From Palsa-504 sp963818225 (GTDB lineage Bacteria; Actinomycetota; Actinomycetes; Streptosporangiales; Streptosporangiaceae): a stretch of 64,000 bases of DNA. Position numbers and translations under genes: made by a program. Below, piece by piece: positions 34,470 through 43,405 of this stretch; positions within the stretch are counted from its first letter, which is position 1, and every line of letters begins with the position of its first letter. The notes below the pieces were generated by a model that did not search any database, had not been told where the DNA came from, and saw only the letters and a program-made list of their open reading frames with translations. The stretch spans positions 682,001 through 746,000 of the forward strand of contig CAWFRO010000006.1 in NCBI GenBank assembly GCA_963818225.1, read 5' to 3'.

Positions 34470-35239
34470 GTAAAGAGCCCTCCGGACTCTGCGGTGATTT
34501 TGGTGGTTTCGCCGTGCTGTACAACAGATTTTGCTGTGCTAGCCTTCCCGGCGCCCGTGACGTGGCTGACGTCCGTGACGTGCGTGGTGCAGATGCCATC
34601 GCCGTGGGCGATCGTAGCGAGCCGCTGCACCGGCGTGCCGAGCAGCCTGCCGAACGCCTCGGTCTCCGCCTCGCACAGCTCCGGGAACTCGGCCGCCACG
34701 TGGGCGACCGGGCAGTGATGCTGGCAGAGCTGCTCGCCGGATGTGCCCGCCAGCGCCGGCGCTGGCCCGGCCGAGGCAGCGTAGCCGTCAGCGGACAGCG
34801 CCACGGCGAGGGCCTGGACCCGGGCGGCGAGATCGCCCTGGCCGACCGCCGGAGCGTACCGGCGCTCCAGATCGGCCAGCTGCCGGCGGGCGAACGAGGC
34901 CACCGCCTCCGGGCCTGCCGTCTCGGCCAGGAACCGCAGCGCACCGGCGGCCAGGTCGTCGTAGGCGTGCTCGAACGCGCTGCGGCCGGCGTCGGTGATG
35001 ACGAAGACCTTGGCCGGCCTGCCCCGGCCCCGGTTGCCGTAGGCCCGGGCCGTCCTGGTCTCGATGAGACCCTCGGCCAGCAGGTTGTCCAGGTGGCGCC
35101 GGATGGCCGCCGGGGTGAGCCCGAGCCGGCCGCCCAGCGTCGCCGCGGTCGACGGCCCGAGTTCCAGGATCAGCCGCGCGACCTGGCCCTTGGTGGGCCC
35201 GTCTCCCTTGGCGGGACCGGCTGATCGGACGTTTTTCAC
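34466..35239 (-). CDS. sufR: SufR, Fe-S-sensing repressor of the suf operon
   Basis: Transcriptional regulator of 257 residues from GTG 35239 (VKNVRSAGPAKGDGPTK). The N-terminal winged helix is clear (QVARLILELGPSTAATLGGR; LTPAAIRRHLDNLLAEGLIE). The C-terminal part carries Cys residues at EQLCQHHCPVAHVAAEFPEL, C-E-A-E and DGICTTHV, the ligands for the redox-sensitive [4Fe-4S] cluster of SufR proteins. It is the first gene of the operon and its start codon lies within a perfect inverted repeat, consistent with autorepression that is released when clusters are damaged. A TTG at 35275 is an alternative start. Confidence 0.93.
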   Translation of the reverse strand: MKNVRSAGPAKGDGPTKGQVARLILELGPSTAATLGGRLGLTPAAIRRHLDNLLAEGLIETRTARAYGNRGRGRPAKVFVITDAGRSAFEHAYDDLAAGALRFLAETAGPEAVASFARRQLADLERRYAPAVGQGDLAARVQALAVALSADGYAASAGPAPALAGTSGEQLCQHHCPVAHVAAEFPELCEAETEAFGRLLGTPVQRLATIAHGDGICTTHVTDVSHVTGAGKASTAKSVVQHGETTKITAESGGLFT

Positions 35240-35251
35240 AACATCATTGTG
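35237..35251. promoter_or_regulatory. candidate SufR operator
   Basis: Perfect inverted repeat CACAA-CATCA-TTGTG overlapping the sufR start codon. The arms of five bases separated by five match the geometry described for actinobacterial SufR sites (inverted pentamers with N5). On the coding strand a TATTTA hexamer 10-15 bp upstream could be the -10 box, which would make the transcript nearly leaderless. Confidence 0.55.
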
Positions 35252-35663
35252 CCGTAAATAGGCCGTCCCGCGCAAACTTTACACAACAGCGGCGTGACGA
35301 AAATCACGCCCGTGAACCCAAGGCTCATGACCAGCGGGACACGCCCTTGAAGGTGAGCCGGATCTTGGCGGCCGATCGCCGCGGCGTGCGGCCGACTGTC
35401 CGTGCGCGCCGCCCCCACGCAGGACGGTGCGGGCTGCCGCGATCGCGAAGCGCGCCATGCGTTTTGTCCTGTTTTGCGGCTTATGCGAAGACATTTAGAT
35501 GGTAGATCTGAGCTTCATGGTAGATCCGGTGGGTCATAATCCACCGGATCTACCATCGAACCTGGATCTACCACGGTAACCGGAGGCTCATCCGGATGGG
35601 TTGGGGCGGTAGCGACGGCGGCGCCGCGACGGGCGGGCCCGGAGCGGGGCGCCGCGGCCCCGC
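35240..35663. other. 424-bp intergenic region with nested inverted repeats
   Basis: Lies between the end of the valS-like gene and sufR, both leftward. At 35499-35573 four copies of TGGTAGATC are arranged as two direct and two inverted: 35500-35508, 35518-35526, 35547-35555 and 35565-35573. The inner pair extends to a perfect 16-bp inverted repeat (35517-35532 and 35541-35556) around an 8-base loop. No T-run follows on either strand, so an operator array or a processing site is more likely than a terminator. A 71-codon leftward frame at 35279-35494 is possible but unsupported. Confidence 0.6.
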
Positions 35664-38191
35664 TCACAGCACGATGCCGACGGCGATCCCGGGCACGCCG
35701 CTCGGGTGCTCGGCCGGGCCGCGGACCACCGCGTCGGCCCGGGCCGCGACCCGGAGCGGCTCGGCGATCTGATCGAGCAGCGCCCGGGCCGCCTCGTCGT
35801 GGGCCTGCACGACCAGCTGGCTCAGCCGGGCTGAGTTGCCCAGCCGCAGCCCGCTGCGCAGCACCCGGGTCGCGTCCAGGATGACCGCCAGCTGGTCGAC
35901 CGCCGAGCGGTCGGACGCCAGCCGGGGGTCGACCGCCGGCCACGCGGTCAGGTGCAGCGAGACCCCGTCCTCGTGGGCGCGGTAGAAACGCTGGTACAGG
36001 TGCTCGGTGAGGAACGGCGCGAACGGCGCGAACAGCCCGAGCAGCACCCGGAAGGACTCCCACAGCGTCCACCGTGCGCTCTCCCGACCCCGATATTCCG
36101 GATCCGTACTATCCGGCCCCGCGCTATCGCCGCCGCCCGCGCTATCGCCGCCGCCCGCGCTATCGCCGCCCCGCCATCGCTGTCGGCGCTATCGCCCAGC
36201 CTGTCCTTGATCATCTCGATGTACCGGTCGCAGTACACGGACCAGAACATCCGGGAGGCGGCCTGGTGCGCCTGCATGTAGTCATGGGCCTCGAACGCCG
36301 CCGTGACCTCGGCGACCGCGCTGGCCAGGTGCGACAGTACCCACCGGTCCACGATGTCCCGCTCCCCCAGCGGTGGCGCGGGAGCCGACGGGTCGAAGTC
36401 GCCGAGGTTCATGGATATGAACCGGCCCACGTTCCAGAGCTTGACGGTGAATTTCCGGCCGGTCCGCACGTCCTTCTCGGTATACCGCAGGTCGGTGCCG
36501 ATGCGGCCCCGGGTGGCCCACAGCCGCAGCGCGTCCGCTCCGTACTTGGCCATCACGTCGTCCGGCACGTAGCGGTTGAAGCCGTCCGGCCCGGCCGAGC
36601 GGTCCAGATCGCGCTTGGACAGCTTCTTGCCCTGCTCGCTCAGCCCCCAGCCGGAGATCAGCGCGGTGCGCCACGGTACCCGGCCGAACAGCAGCTCGGA
36701 CTGCACCACGGAGTAGAACAGCCAGGTCCGGATGATCTCGAACGCCTGCACCCGCATGGACATGGGGGCCAGCGCCGGATCGGTGCCGCCGGTCGCCCAG
36801 CCGTCGTTGATCTGCGGCGACAGCGACGAGGTCATCCAGGTGTCCATCACGTCCGGGTCCCCGGCGAACTCGGTCGCGGCGCAGGAGGGGCAGGCCGCCG
36901 CGGGCGGCGCGTCCGTCAGCGGATCCACGGGCAGGTCCTCAGCCCGGGCCAGCACCGGCGCGTCGCAGGAGGCGCAGAACCAGACCGGGAACGGCACTCC
37001 GTACCGGCGCTGCCGGGTGATGTTCCAGTCCCACTTCAGCCCGTCGATCCAGTCCTCGAGCCGGCGCCGCATGAACGGCGGGATCCACTCCAGCTCGGCC
37101 GCGCGGGCCCGGAACCGGTCGACGTGCTCCCGCACCCCGATGAACCACTGCGGCCTGATCTGGAACTCCACCGGGGTCTGGCACCGCTCGTGCACCCCGA
37201 CCACCTGCCGCACCGGGACGCTGCCCGCCAGCAGGCCCGCCTCCTCCAGCGCCTTGACCACGGCCGAACGCCCCTGGGTCACCGTCAGCCCGGCAAACGG
37301 CCCGGCCAGCTCGCCGAGGCGCCCATCCGGCCCCAGGACCAGCCGCAGGGCCAGGTGGTCGCGCCGCCACCGCAGCACGTCCTCGCTGTCACCGAACGTG
37401 CACACCATCATCAGCCCGGTCCCGTATGCCGGGTCCACGTCCTCGTCGGCCAGCACCGGCACCTCGTGGCCGAACAGCGGCACGCGCGCGGCGGCGAGCC
37501 CGGCGTACCTGGGATCGGCGGGATGGTGGTACAGCGCCACGCAGGCCGGCAGCAGCTCGGGCCGGGTGGTGGCGATCTGCAGCCCGGCGCCGAAGACGAT
37601 GGTGTGCAGCCTGCTGGTGCGCTCCAGGTCTTCGGTGTCCGCCTGGGCCAGCGAGGTCTGGTCCAGCGGGCACCACAGGATCGGGTCCTGCGCCCGCCGC
37701 AGGTAGCCGGCCTCGTGCAGGGCAAGGAAGCTGGCCTGGGCGGTCCGCTGGCAGCGCTCGTCGATGGTCGAGTAGCGCAGCGACCAGTCCACCGACAGGC
37801 CCAGCCGCCGCCACAGGTCTTCATACCGCCCCGCCGTGCGCTGGGTCTCGGCCAGGCACAGCGCGACGAACTCGGCGCGCGGCATGTCGGCCGCCCGGAC
37901 CCCGTAGGCTTGCTCCACGTACCGTTCGGTGGGCAGCCCGTTGTCGTCGAACCCGATCGGGTAGAACACCCGCTCGCCCCGCATCCGCCGGTAGCGGACG
38001 ATGAAGTCCGGCTGCGAGTAGCTCATCGCGTGGCCCACATGCAGGTGCGCCGCCGACACGTACGGCGGCGGGGTGTCGACGCTGAATACCGGCCCGTGCC
38101 CGTCACGGTCATAGCGGTAGACATCGTGCGCCTCCCACAGCGCACGGCTGGCCGCCTCGATCGCCTGGTGGTCGTACTCACCGGGTTCCAT
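35664..38191 (-). pseudogene. valS: valyl-tRNA synthetase, frameshifted in anticodon-binding domain
   Basis: Class I synthetase charging tRNA-Val. ATG 38191 gives MEPGEYDHQAIEAASRALWE, the HIGH motif within AAHLHVGHAMSYSQ, an editing domain (IATTRPELLPACVALYHHPA), WDWNITRQRRYGVPFPVWFC and a KMSKS-like GKKLSKRDLD. After EMIKDRLGDSADSDGG (36190-36170) the frame fails. The frame one base away continues with a Gly/Asp/Ser repeat, then RWTLWESFRVLLGLFAPFAP and FLTEHLYQRFYRAHEDGVSL to the stop at 35664. A single missing base near 36170 explains this: 2528 nt would become 2529, giving 842 residues. The type resembles the shorter, archaeal-like ValRS, so a second valS may exist elsewhere. Confidence 0.85.
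36121..36170. repeat. 18-bp tandem repeat inside valS
   Basis: Units GCGCTATCGCCGCCGCCC at 36121-36138 and 36139-36156, and a third that is broken at 36170, where one G is missing relative to the others. In the corrected frame they encode GDSAGG hexapeptides, an insertion into the helical anticodon-binding domain. The repeat and the frameshift coincide, so either slippage in the cell or an assembly error is likely. Confidence 0.8.
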
Positions 38192-38433
38192 AGTTAGGGA
38201 AGGTATCTGCCGCGCCCCACCGTGGAAATTCTTTTTAGGCCGAACGACCCGTGCTGCACGCCCCCGTGACCCATCCGCCGAAACCGCGGTGCGGCCCGCC
38301 GCGTCCAAGTAGGCAGACGGTGCCGTGAATTCTCCGCCTCATCGCATGCCGCGGCTAGGTGCCGGGGAGAGAACGTGGTACGAACGAACGAGACCCGCCA
38401 CGACCAGGAAAGCCCGGGAAGACATGCGCATTG

Positions 38434-39753
38434 ATGCCCGCTCCGCGACCTGACGTCGCTGACCTGCTCGAGGTCGACGTCCCGGCCGGCGGGAAGGTGA
38501 TCACGGTAAGTGACCTGCACCTGCCTCCGGCCCGGACGGACGTCTCCGGCCGGTCCTGCGAGACGCTGGTGCGGCACCTGGCGGCGGAGCAGACCGCGCT
38601 CACCGTCGTGCTGGCCGGGGACCTGATCGAGCTGCTCGGCTTTCCCGGGTCGACGGTCACCGACATCCTGCGCCCCCACGAGGACCTGTGCGCGGCGCTG
38701 CTGGAAGTGACCGCGCGGGGCGGGCAGGTCATCTACGCCATCGGCAACCACGACGGCGACCTGGCCTGGGACGTCAAGGCCGCGGACGCGGTGCGGGAGA
38801 TGACCGGCGCCCGGCTGTGCCTGGCTGCCGACCTGATCCTGGCCGACGGCCGGAAAATCCGGGTGGAGCACGGCCACCAGCTCGACCAGTACAACTGCTT
38901 CTGCGACGCGCGCAACCCGCTGGACACCCCGCTGGGCCACCACATCGTGCGGCAGGTCCTGCCGCGGATCGAGTGGCTCGGCCGGGGCTGGGTCGACGGG
39001 GCGCACGAGATGGCGGACCCGGCCGATTTCCCGTCGTTCATCGGCTCCCGCCTGGTCTACCGCAAGCTGGGCCGCCACCTGTGGTGGCTCATCGCCATCC
39101 CGCTGGTGATCCTGATCGCGGTCCGGGTCGGGGTGCTCGCCGCCTTCATGTCCCGGTACCCGGACACGGACGCCTGGGTGCACCGGGGCGCGATCCTCGG
39201 CTACGGCGCGGTCGCGGACCTGGTCGTGATCGGGGCGGTGGTCGCCTTCATAGCGCGCCGCACCTGGGTCTCGATCAGCGCGCTGGCCCTGGACAACCGG
39301 GGCTACCAGCAGAATCAGGCCGCCCGCCAGCGCGCCGCCGACCTGGTGGCCGACGGCTACCACGGGCTCATCTCGGCGCATACTCATCATCCGGAGCTGG
39401 CCGCCGCCGGGACGGGCTTCTACGCCAACTCCGGGTCATGCACCTCGGTGGTGGAGGCGATCGGCGGGAGGTTCGGCCTGCCCCCGGCCTACGTGCGTTA
39501 CCAGCAGATCTGCTGGCTGGAAATCAACGGAGGCGGGGCGGAGCTGATGTCGGCCCGGGTCGAGCTGCCCGGCGCGACCAAGATGGAGCGGTTCGTCGCG
39601 CACGGCCGCAACCCGCACTCCGACACCCCGGCGCGGGTGGCCTGCTGGCCCGCCGGGCCGGACTGGCCGCCCGCGGACAAAAGGGCCGCGGACAAGAGGG
39701 CCGAGCAAGAAGGCCGCGGACATGAAGGCCGCGGACATGAAGGCGGAGGATAA
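38434..39753 (+). CDS. metallophosphoesterase with membrane segments
   Basis: Calcineurin-like phosphoesterase of about 439 residues. The metal-binding motifs are present: VSDLHL (DxH), VLAGDLIELLG (GDxxD-like), AIGNHDGDLAW (GNHD), RVEHGHQLDQYN (GH) and SAHTHHPE (GHTH-like). The set resembles UDP-2,3-diacylglucosamine hydrolase relatives. Two transmembrane helices follow the catalytic core start (WWLIAIPLVILIAVRVGVLA; YGAVADLVVIGAVVAFIARR), so the enzyme is membrane-bound. The C-terminus is a charged repeat (ADKRAADKRAEQEGRGHEGR). A surplus G at 39705 may have switched the frame; without it the tail would be a longer Lys/Ala/Asp repeat ending at 39811. ATG 38434 is the likely start. Confidence 0.82.
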   Translation: MPAPRPDVADLLEVDVPAGGKVITVSDLHLPPARTDVSGRSCETLVRHLAAEQTALTVVLAGDLIELLGFPGSTVTDILRPHEDLCAALLEVTARGGQVIYAIGNHDGDLAWDVKAADAVREMTGARLCLAADLILADGRKIRVEHGHQLDQYNCFCDARNPLDTPLGHHIVRQVLPRIEWLGRGWVDGAHEMADPADFPSFIGSRLVYRKLGRHLWWLIAIPLVILIAVRVGVLAAFMSRYPDTDAWVHRGAILGYGAVADLVVIGAVVAFIARRTWVSISALALDNRGYQQNQAARQRAADLVADGYHGLISAHTHHPELAAAGTGFYANSGSCTSVVEAIGGRFGLPPAYVRYQQICWLEINGGGAELMSARVELPGATKMERFVAHGRNPHSDTPARVACWPAGPDWPPADKRAADKRAEQEGRGHEGRGHEGGG

Positions 39754-39780
39754 GAAGGCCGCAGACAAGAAGGCCGCGGC
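39676..39780. repeat. imperfect 15-bp tandem repeat at gene 3' end
   Basis: About seven units related to AAGGCCGCGGACATG. In one frame they read (K/R)AADK/M pentapeptides throughout, except for a shift at 39705, where GAGCAAG replaces the expected GACAAG. The third-position pattern and the repeat phase both favour the Lys/Ala/Asp frame beyond that point. Confidence 0.7.
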
Positions 39781-39814
39781 GGGTGCTCCGCAGCCGCCGA
39801 CCGCGCGATAGCGG

Positions 39815-40165
39815 TCAGGCGCGCTCGGCGGCGCGGGCTTCGTCGACGGTGAGCTCGGCGGCGGGGTCAGCTTCCAGGCGCTCGTCCGGGATCGGCACGC
39901 CACTGCGGACCGAACGCCCGTACGTGCCGTCGTCGAGCCGGTGCAGCGCCCGCTCGATGACGTCCAGCCGGTCGCGCAGGCTCTCGGCGATGGCGTCGTC
40001 CTCGCCTTCCTCGGTCAGGGCCAGCGCGGCATCGCCTTCGTCTTCCGCCTCGGTCTCCACTTCCGCCTCGCGGTCGCCCTGGCCGTCGGCCTCCGTCTTG
40101 TGAAGCAGCCTGAGCACATCGTCGCGCTCGGCGGTGAGCAGGCTCCGGGCCCGGTCCTGGTCCAT
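39815..40165 (-). CDS. TraR/DksA-like protein lacking zinc-finger cysteines
   Basis: Acidic 116-residue protein. The N-terminal coiled-coil part (RARSLLTAERDDVLRLLHKT through DAIAESLRDRLDVIERALHR) and the C-terminal LDDGTYGRSVRSGVPIPDER followed by LEADPAAELT fit the TraR/DksA fold. However, the four zinc Cys of the family are replaced (for example YGRSVRSG instead of YGxCxxCG). DksA-like proteins act in the RNA polymerase secondary channel. Loss of the Cys is common in actinobacterial members, so the protein is probably functional. It converges on the metallophosphoesterase gene. Confidence 0.8.
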   Translation of the reverse strand: MDQDRARSLLTAERDDVLRLLHKTEADGQGDREAEVETEAEDEGDAALALTEEGEDDAIAESLRDRLDVIERALHRLDDGTYGRSVRSGVPIPDERLEADPAAELTVDEARAAERA

Positions 40166-40177
40166 CCGGCCGTCCTC

Positions 40178-41413
40178 CTAGTCCGTGTGGGGTGCGGGCG
40201 GTTGGGATGCGTGCGCATGCCCGTGGTCGTTCCCGTGGTCCCCGTCGTGGTCGTGCCCGTGGTGGTCGTGGCCGTCAGGTGACCCGCCCATCATCCGCAG
40301 CATAGCGACCCCGCCGGTGCGGGCGAACCTGATGATCAGCGCGGCGGCGAGGATGAGGAAGACGATGTTCAGCCAGGTGGTGTAGTTCCAGGACACGCCC
40401 TGGTCGGGGATCTTGGCCTCAGACCGGTCCGGGACCAGGCCCAGGGCGCCGAAGACCAGCTCCACCACGTACCCGGCCGCCACCATCGTCGCGTAGAACG
40501 TGCCGAGCAGGAACAGGGCCATCCGGGCGCCGTAGTACTTCCGGTAGATGTTAAGGATCGGCGCGATGATGAGGTCGGCGAAGATGAAGGCGACCACGCC
40601 GCCGAAGCTGATCCCGCCCTTCCACAGCACCACGGCCAGCGGGACGTTCCCGATCGAGCAGACGAACGAGACGATGGCCACCACAGGCCCGATGAGCGGC
40701 CCCCAGATCTTCGCCGCGAGCGGGTGGCCGCTGATGAAGAACGCCTGCCAGAAGCTGTCGGGCACCCACGCCGCGATCGCGCCGGCGGCGAGCAGGCCGA
40801 TGATCAGGTCCCTGATGATCGCCGCCCATTCCATCACGAATACGTGCGCGACCGCGGTGTAGCCGTCACGGGAGAACAGCCGGCTGGTGAAGGAGCCGGG
40901 GCGCTGCACGGCCATGTCCATCGCGGCGTGGCCTTCCATGGAGCCGGCGATGCCGCGCTCGGCCTGGGCCCGGGCCTGGCTCAGCAGCCGTTCCCTCAGC
41001 AGCAGCCGGAACGCCACGGCGATCGTCACGATCATGACCGGGCCGCCGGTGAACTCGGCCAGGGTGAACTGCCAGCCCATGAGCAGGGCCAGGATCACGC
41101 CGAGCTCGATCACCAGGTTGGTCGAGGCGATCTCGAACGCCATCGCCGCGGTAAAGCTGGCGCCCTTGCGGAACAGCGACCGCGCCAGCGCGACCGCGGC
41201 GTACGAGCACGACGATGACGCCGCCCCCAGGCCGGTCGCCAGCGCGAGCGTGCGCGGGCGGTCATCGCCCAGGAGCCGGACGATGGTGGACTTCCTGACC
41301 AGCGCCTGGACCATCGCCGAGAGCCCGAACCCCAGGATGAGCGCCCAGGTGATCGCCCACGTCATCGATCCCGTGATGGCCAGGGCGTGCAGGACGGCGT
41401 GGAGCAGGCTCAT
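40178..41413 (-). CDS. UPF0718/DUF318-type permease with His-rich tail
   Basis: Integral membrane protein of about 411 residues and eight or more helices, related to the YraQ/ArsP permease family. The characteristic segments are GLGAASSSCSYAAVALARSL, in the first repeat, and SFVCSIGNVPLAVVLWKGGI, in the second, with the paired Ser/Cys-rich half-helices. The C-terminal tail GHDHHGHDHDGDHGNDHGHA is extremely His/Asp-rich and probably binds a metal ion. ArsP members export trivalent organoarsenicals; whether this protein moves arsenicals or metals is unknown. The start ATG at 41413 is preferred because the upstream extension is Arg/Ala-rich and unlike the family. Confidence 0.85.
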   Translation of the reverse strand: MSLLHAVLHALAITGSMTWAITWALILGFGLSAMVQALVRKSTIVRLLGDDRPRTLALATGLGAASSSCSYAAVALARSLFRKGASFTAAMAFEIASTNLVIELGVILALLMGWQFTLAEFTGGPVMIVTIAVAFRLLLRERLLSQARAQAERGIAGSMEGHAAMDMAVQRPGSFTSRLFSRDGYTAVAHVFVMEWAAIIRDLIIGLLAAGAIAAWVPDSFWQAFFISGHPLAAKIWGPLIGPVVAIVSFVCSIGNVPLAVVLWKGGISFGGVVAFIFADLIIAPILNIYRKYYGARMALFLLGTFYATMVAAGYVVELVFGALGLVPDRSEAKIPDQGVSWNYTTWLNIVFLILAAALIIRFARTGGVAMLRMMGGSPDGHDHHGHDHDGDHGNDHGHAHASQPPAPHTD

Positions 41414-41492
41414 GCCGGCATGGTACCCAGCAGGGGTATCGGCCGCGGCGTCCCCGCGCAACCGGCGAAGACGCCGCCGTAGACTCGCCTGC

Positions 41493-42440
41493 GTGAGCAC
41501 CGGCAGCGGCCCTGGCGATCCGGCGGCGCCTGCCGTTGAGCTTCTCGGGCTGGTCAAGCGCTACGGCCAGATCACGGCCGTGGACAGGCTCTCGCTGACC
41601 GCGGCGCGCGGTGCGGTGACCGGCATCCTCGGCCCCAACGGCGCGGGCAAGACCACCACGATCGAGATCTGCGAAGGCTACCGGCGCCCCGACCAGGGCA
41701 CGGTGCGGGTGCTCGGGCTGGACCCGGTACGGGATACACGCGCGCTCCGGCCGCGGGTAGGCGTGATGCTCCAGTCCGGCGGCATTCCCCCGGCGGTACC
41801 CGCGGCCGACTACCTGAACCTGCTGAGCCGCTTCCACGCCAGCCCCATCCCGCCGGCGCAGCTGCTGGACCTGATGGGGCTCACCACGGTGGCGCGCACC
41901 CCCTACAAGCGCCTGTCCGGCGGCCAGCAGCAGCGGCTGTCCCTGGCCGCGGCCATCATCGGCCGCCCGGAGCTGGTCTTCCTCGACGAGCCCACGGCCG
42001 GCCTGGACCCGCAGGCCCGGCACGCCACCTGGGACCTGATCGGGCGGCTGCGCCAGGCGGGCGTAAGCGTCATCCTGACCACGCACTTCATGGAAGAGGC
42101 CGAACGTCTCTGCGACTACGTGGCCATCATCGATCACGGCCAGCTGGTGGCCGCGGACACGCCCGGGCAGCTGACCGGCACCGTCGGCCAGCTCAGGTTC
42201 CGCGCGGAGCCGGGGCTGGACATCGACAGCCTGCTGACCGTGCTGCCGGCGGCCAGCGCGGTGAAGGAATCCCCGGCCGGCCACTACGTGATCGAGGTGC
42301 ACGGGGCGGTGGACCCGCTGCTGCTCGCCGCGGTGACCGCCTGGTGCGCGGAGCGGGGTGTGCTGGCCAACAGCCTGCGCATCGAGAGCCGCACGCTGGA
42401 GGACGTGTTCCTCGAGCTCACCGGGAAGGAACTGCGCTGA
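41493..42440 (+). CDS. ABC-2 type transporter ATPase
   Basis: ATPase of a two-component exporter (DrrA/CcmA class), 315 residues. Walker A is LGPNGAGKTTTIEIC, signature LSGGQQQRLSLAAAI and Walker B LVFLDEPTAGLDPQ, with the H-loop LTTHFMEEAERL. A C-terminal domain of about 90 residues (TGTVGQLRFRAEPG and so on) is typical of the class. GTG 41493 starts the protein; no strong ribosome site is seen. It overlaps the permease gene by one base (TGATG). In actinomycetes such a pair often stands between suf and ctaA; the substrate is unknown. Confidence 0.93.
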   Translation: MSTGSGPGDPAAPAVELLGLVKRYGQITAVDRLSLTAARGAVTGILGPNGAGKTTTIEICEGYRRPDQGTVRVLGLDPVRDTRALRPRVGVMLQSGGIPPAVPAADYLNLLSRFHASPIPPAQLLDLMGLTTVARTPYKRLSGGQQQRLSLAAAIIGRPELVFLDEPTAGLDPQARHATWDLIGRLRQAGVSVILTTHFMEEAERLCDYVAIIDHGQLVAADTPGQLTGTVGQLRFRAEPGLDIDSLLTVLPAASAVKESPAGHYVIEVHGAVDPLLLAAVTAWCAERGVLANSLRIESRTLEDVFLELTGKELR

Positions 42441-43270
42441 TGAGCGAGGCGGCCCTGGGCGGGACGGCCCTGAGCAAGATGGCCTCGGGTGAGGCGGCCG
42501 AGCTGTTCACGCCCGCGCCCGGAGCGGCGCCCGCGGGCCGGATGATCGCCGCGCAGGCCGCGCTGGAGACCCGGACCCTGCTGCGTAACGGCGAACAGCT
42601 GCTGCTCACGCTCATTATCCCGCTGCTCCTGCTCACCGCGTTCAGCCTGGAGCCGCTGATCAACTTCGGGGCCGGGCTGAGCCGGATCGACTTCCTGACG
42701 CCCGGGATCATCGCGCTGGCCGTGATGTCGACCGCCTTCACCAGCCAGGCGATCGCCACCGGGTTCGAGCGCCGCTACGGCGTGCTGAAGCGGCTGGGAG
42801 CCACGCCGCTGTCGCGCGGCGGCCTGATCGCGGCCAAGACCGTGACGGTGATCGGGGTGGAGCTGCTGCAGGCCGTGCTCATCCTGGCCATCGCCTCGGC
42901 CATCGGCTGGCGGCCGGACGCCAGCCCGGCCGCGGTGGTCACGGCCCCGCTGCTGATCCTGCTCGGCACGGCGGCCTTCAGCGGGCTCGCCCTGCTGATG
43001 GCGGGCACGCTGCGGGCCGAGGCCACCCTGGCCGCGGCCAACCTGGTCTACATCCTGATGCTCGGTCTGGGCGGCGTGGTGTTCCCGCTGACCAGGTTCC
43101 CCGCGGGGGCGCGCCCGGTGCTCGAACTGCTGCCCACCGGCGCGCTGTCTACCGGCCTGCGCAGCGTCCTGCAGTACGGCGTGGCGTTCCCGGTCGGCAA
43201 CACGATCACGCTAGCGGTCTGGGCCGCGGTCACGATCGCGGCGGCGGCGCGGACCTTCCGCTGGGAATGA
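42440..43270 (+). CDS. ABC-2 type transporter permease
   Basis: Membrane partner of the preceding ATPase, 276 residues and six predicted helices (LLLTLIIPLLLLTAFSLEPL; TPGIIALAVMSTAFTSQAIA; LVYILMLGLGGVVFPLTRFP). The segment ERRYGVLKRLGATPLSRGGL is the conserved cytoplasmic coupling region of ABC-2 permeases. ATG 42440 overlaps the ATPase stop, so the two are translated together. The next gene may begin at 43267 through an ATGA overlap, extending this transcription unit. Confidence 0.92.
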   Translation: MSEAALGGTALSKMASGEAAELFTPAPGAAPAGRMIAAQAALETRTLLRNGEQLLLTLIIPLLLLTAFSLEPLINFGAGLSRIDFLTPGIIALAVMSTAFTSQAIATGFERRYGVLKRLGATPLSRGGLIAAKTVTVIGVELLQAVLILAIASAIGWRPDASPAAVVTAPLLILLGTAAFSGLALLMAGTLRAEATLAAANLVYILMLGLGGVVFPLTRFPAGARPVLELLPTGALSTGLRSVLQYGVAFPVGNTITLAVWAAVTIAAAARTFRWE

Positions 43271-43405
43271 CGTCCCCGCCGAGCCGACCGGCGCCAGACT
43301 CGCCGGCGCCACGACGCAAGGCCCGACGCCCGGCTGCCGGACGCCCGAGCGAGGCGCGGCCCAGGTTCCACCGGGGGCCGGGGGCAGCTGGCGCTGCCGG
43401 CCGCG

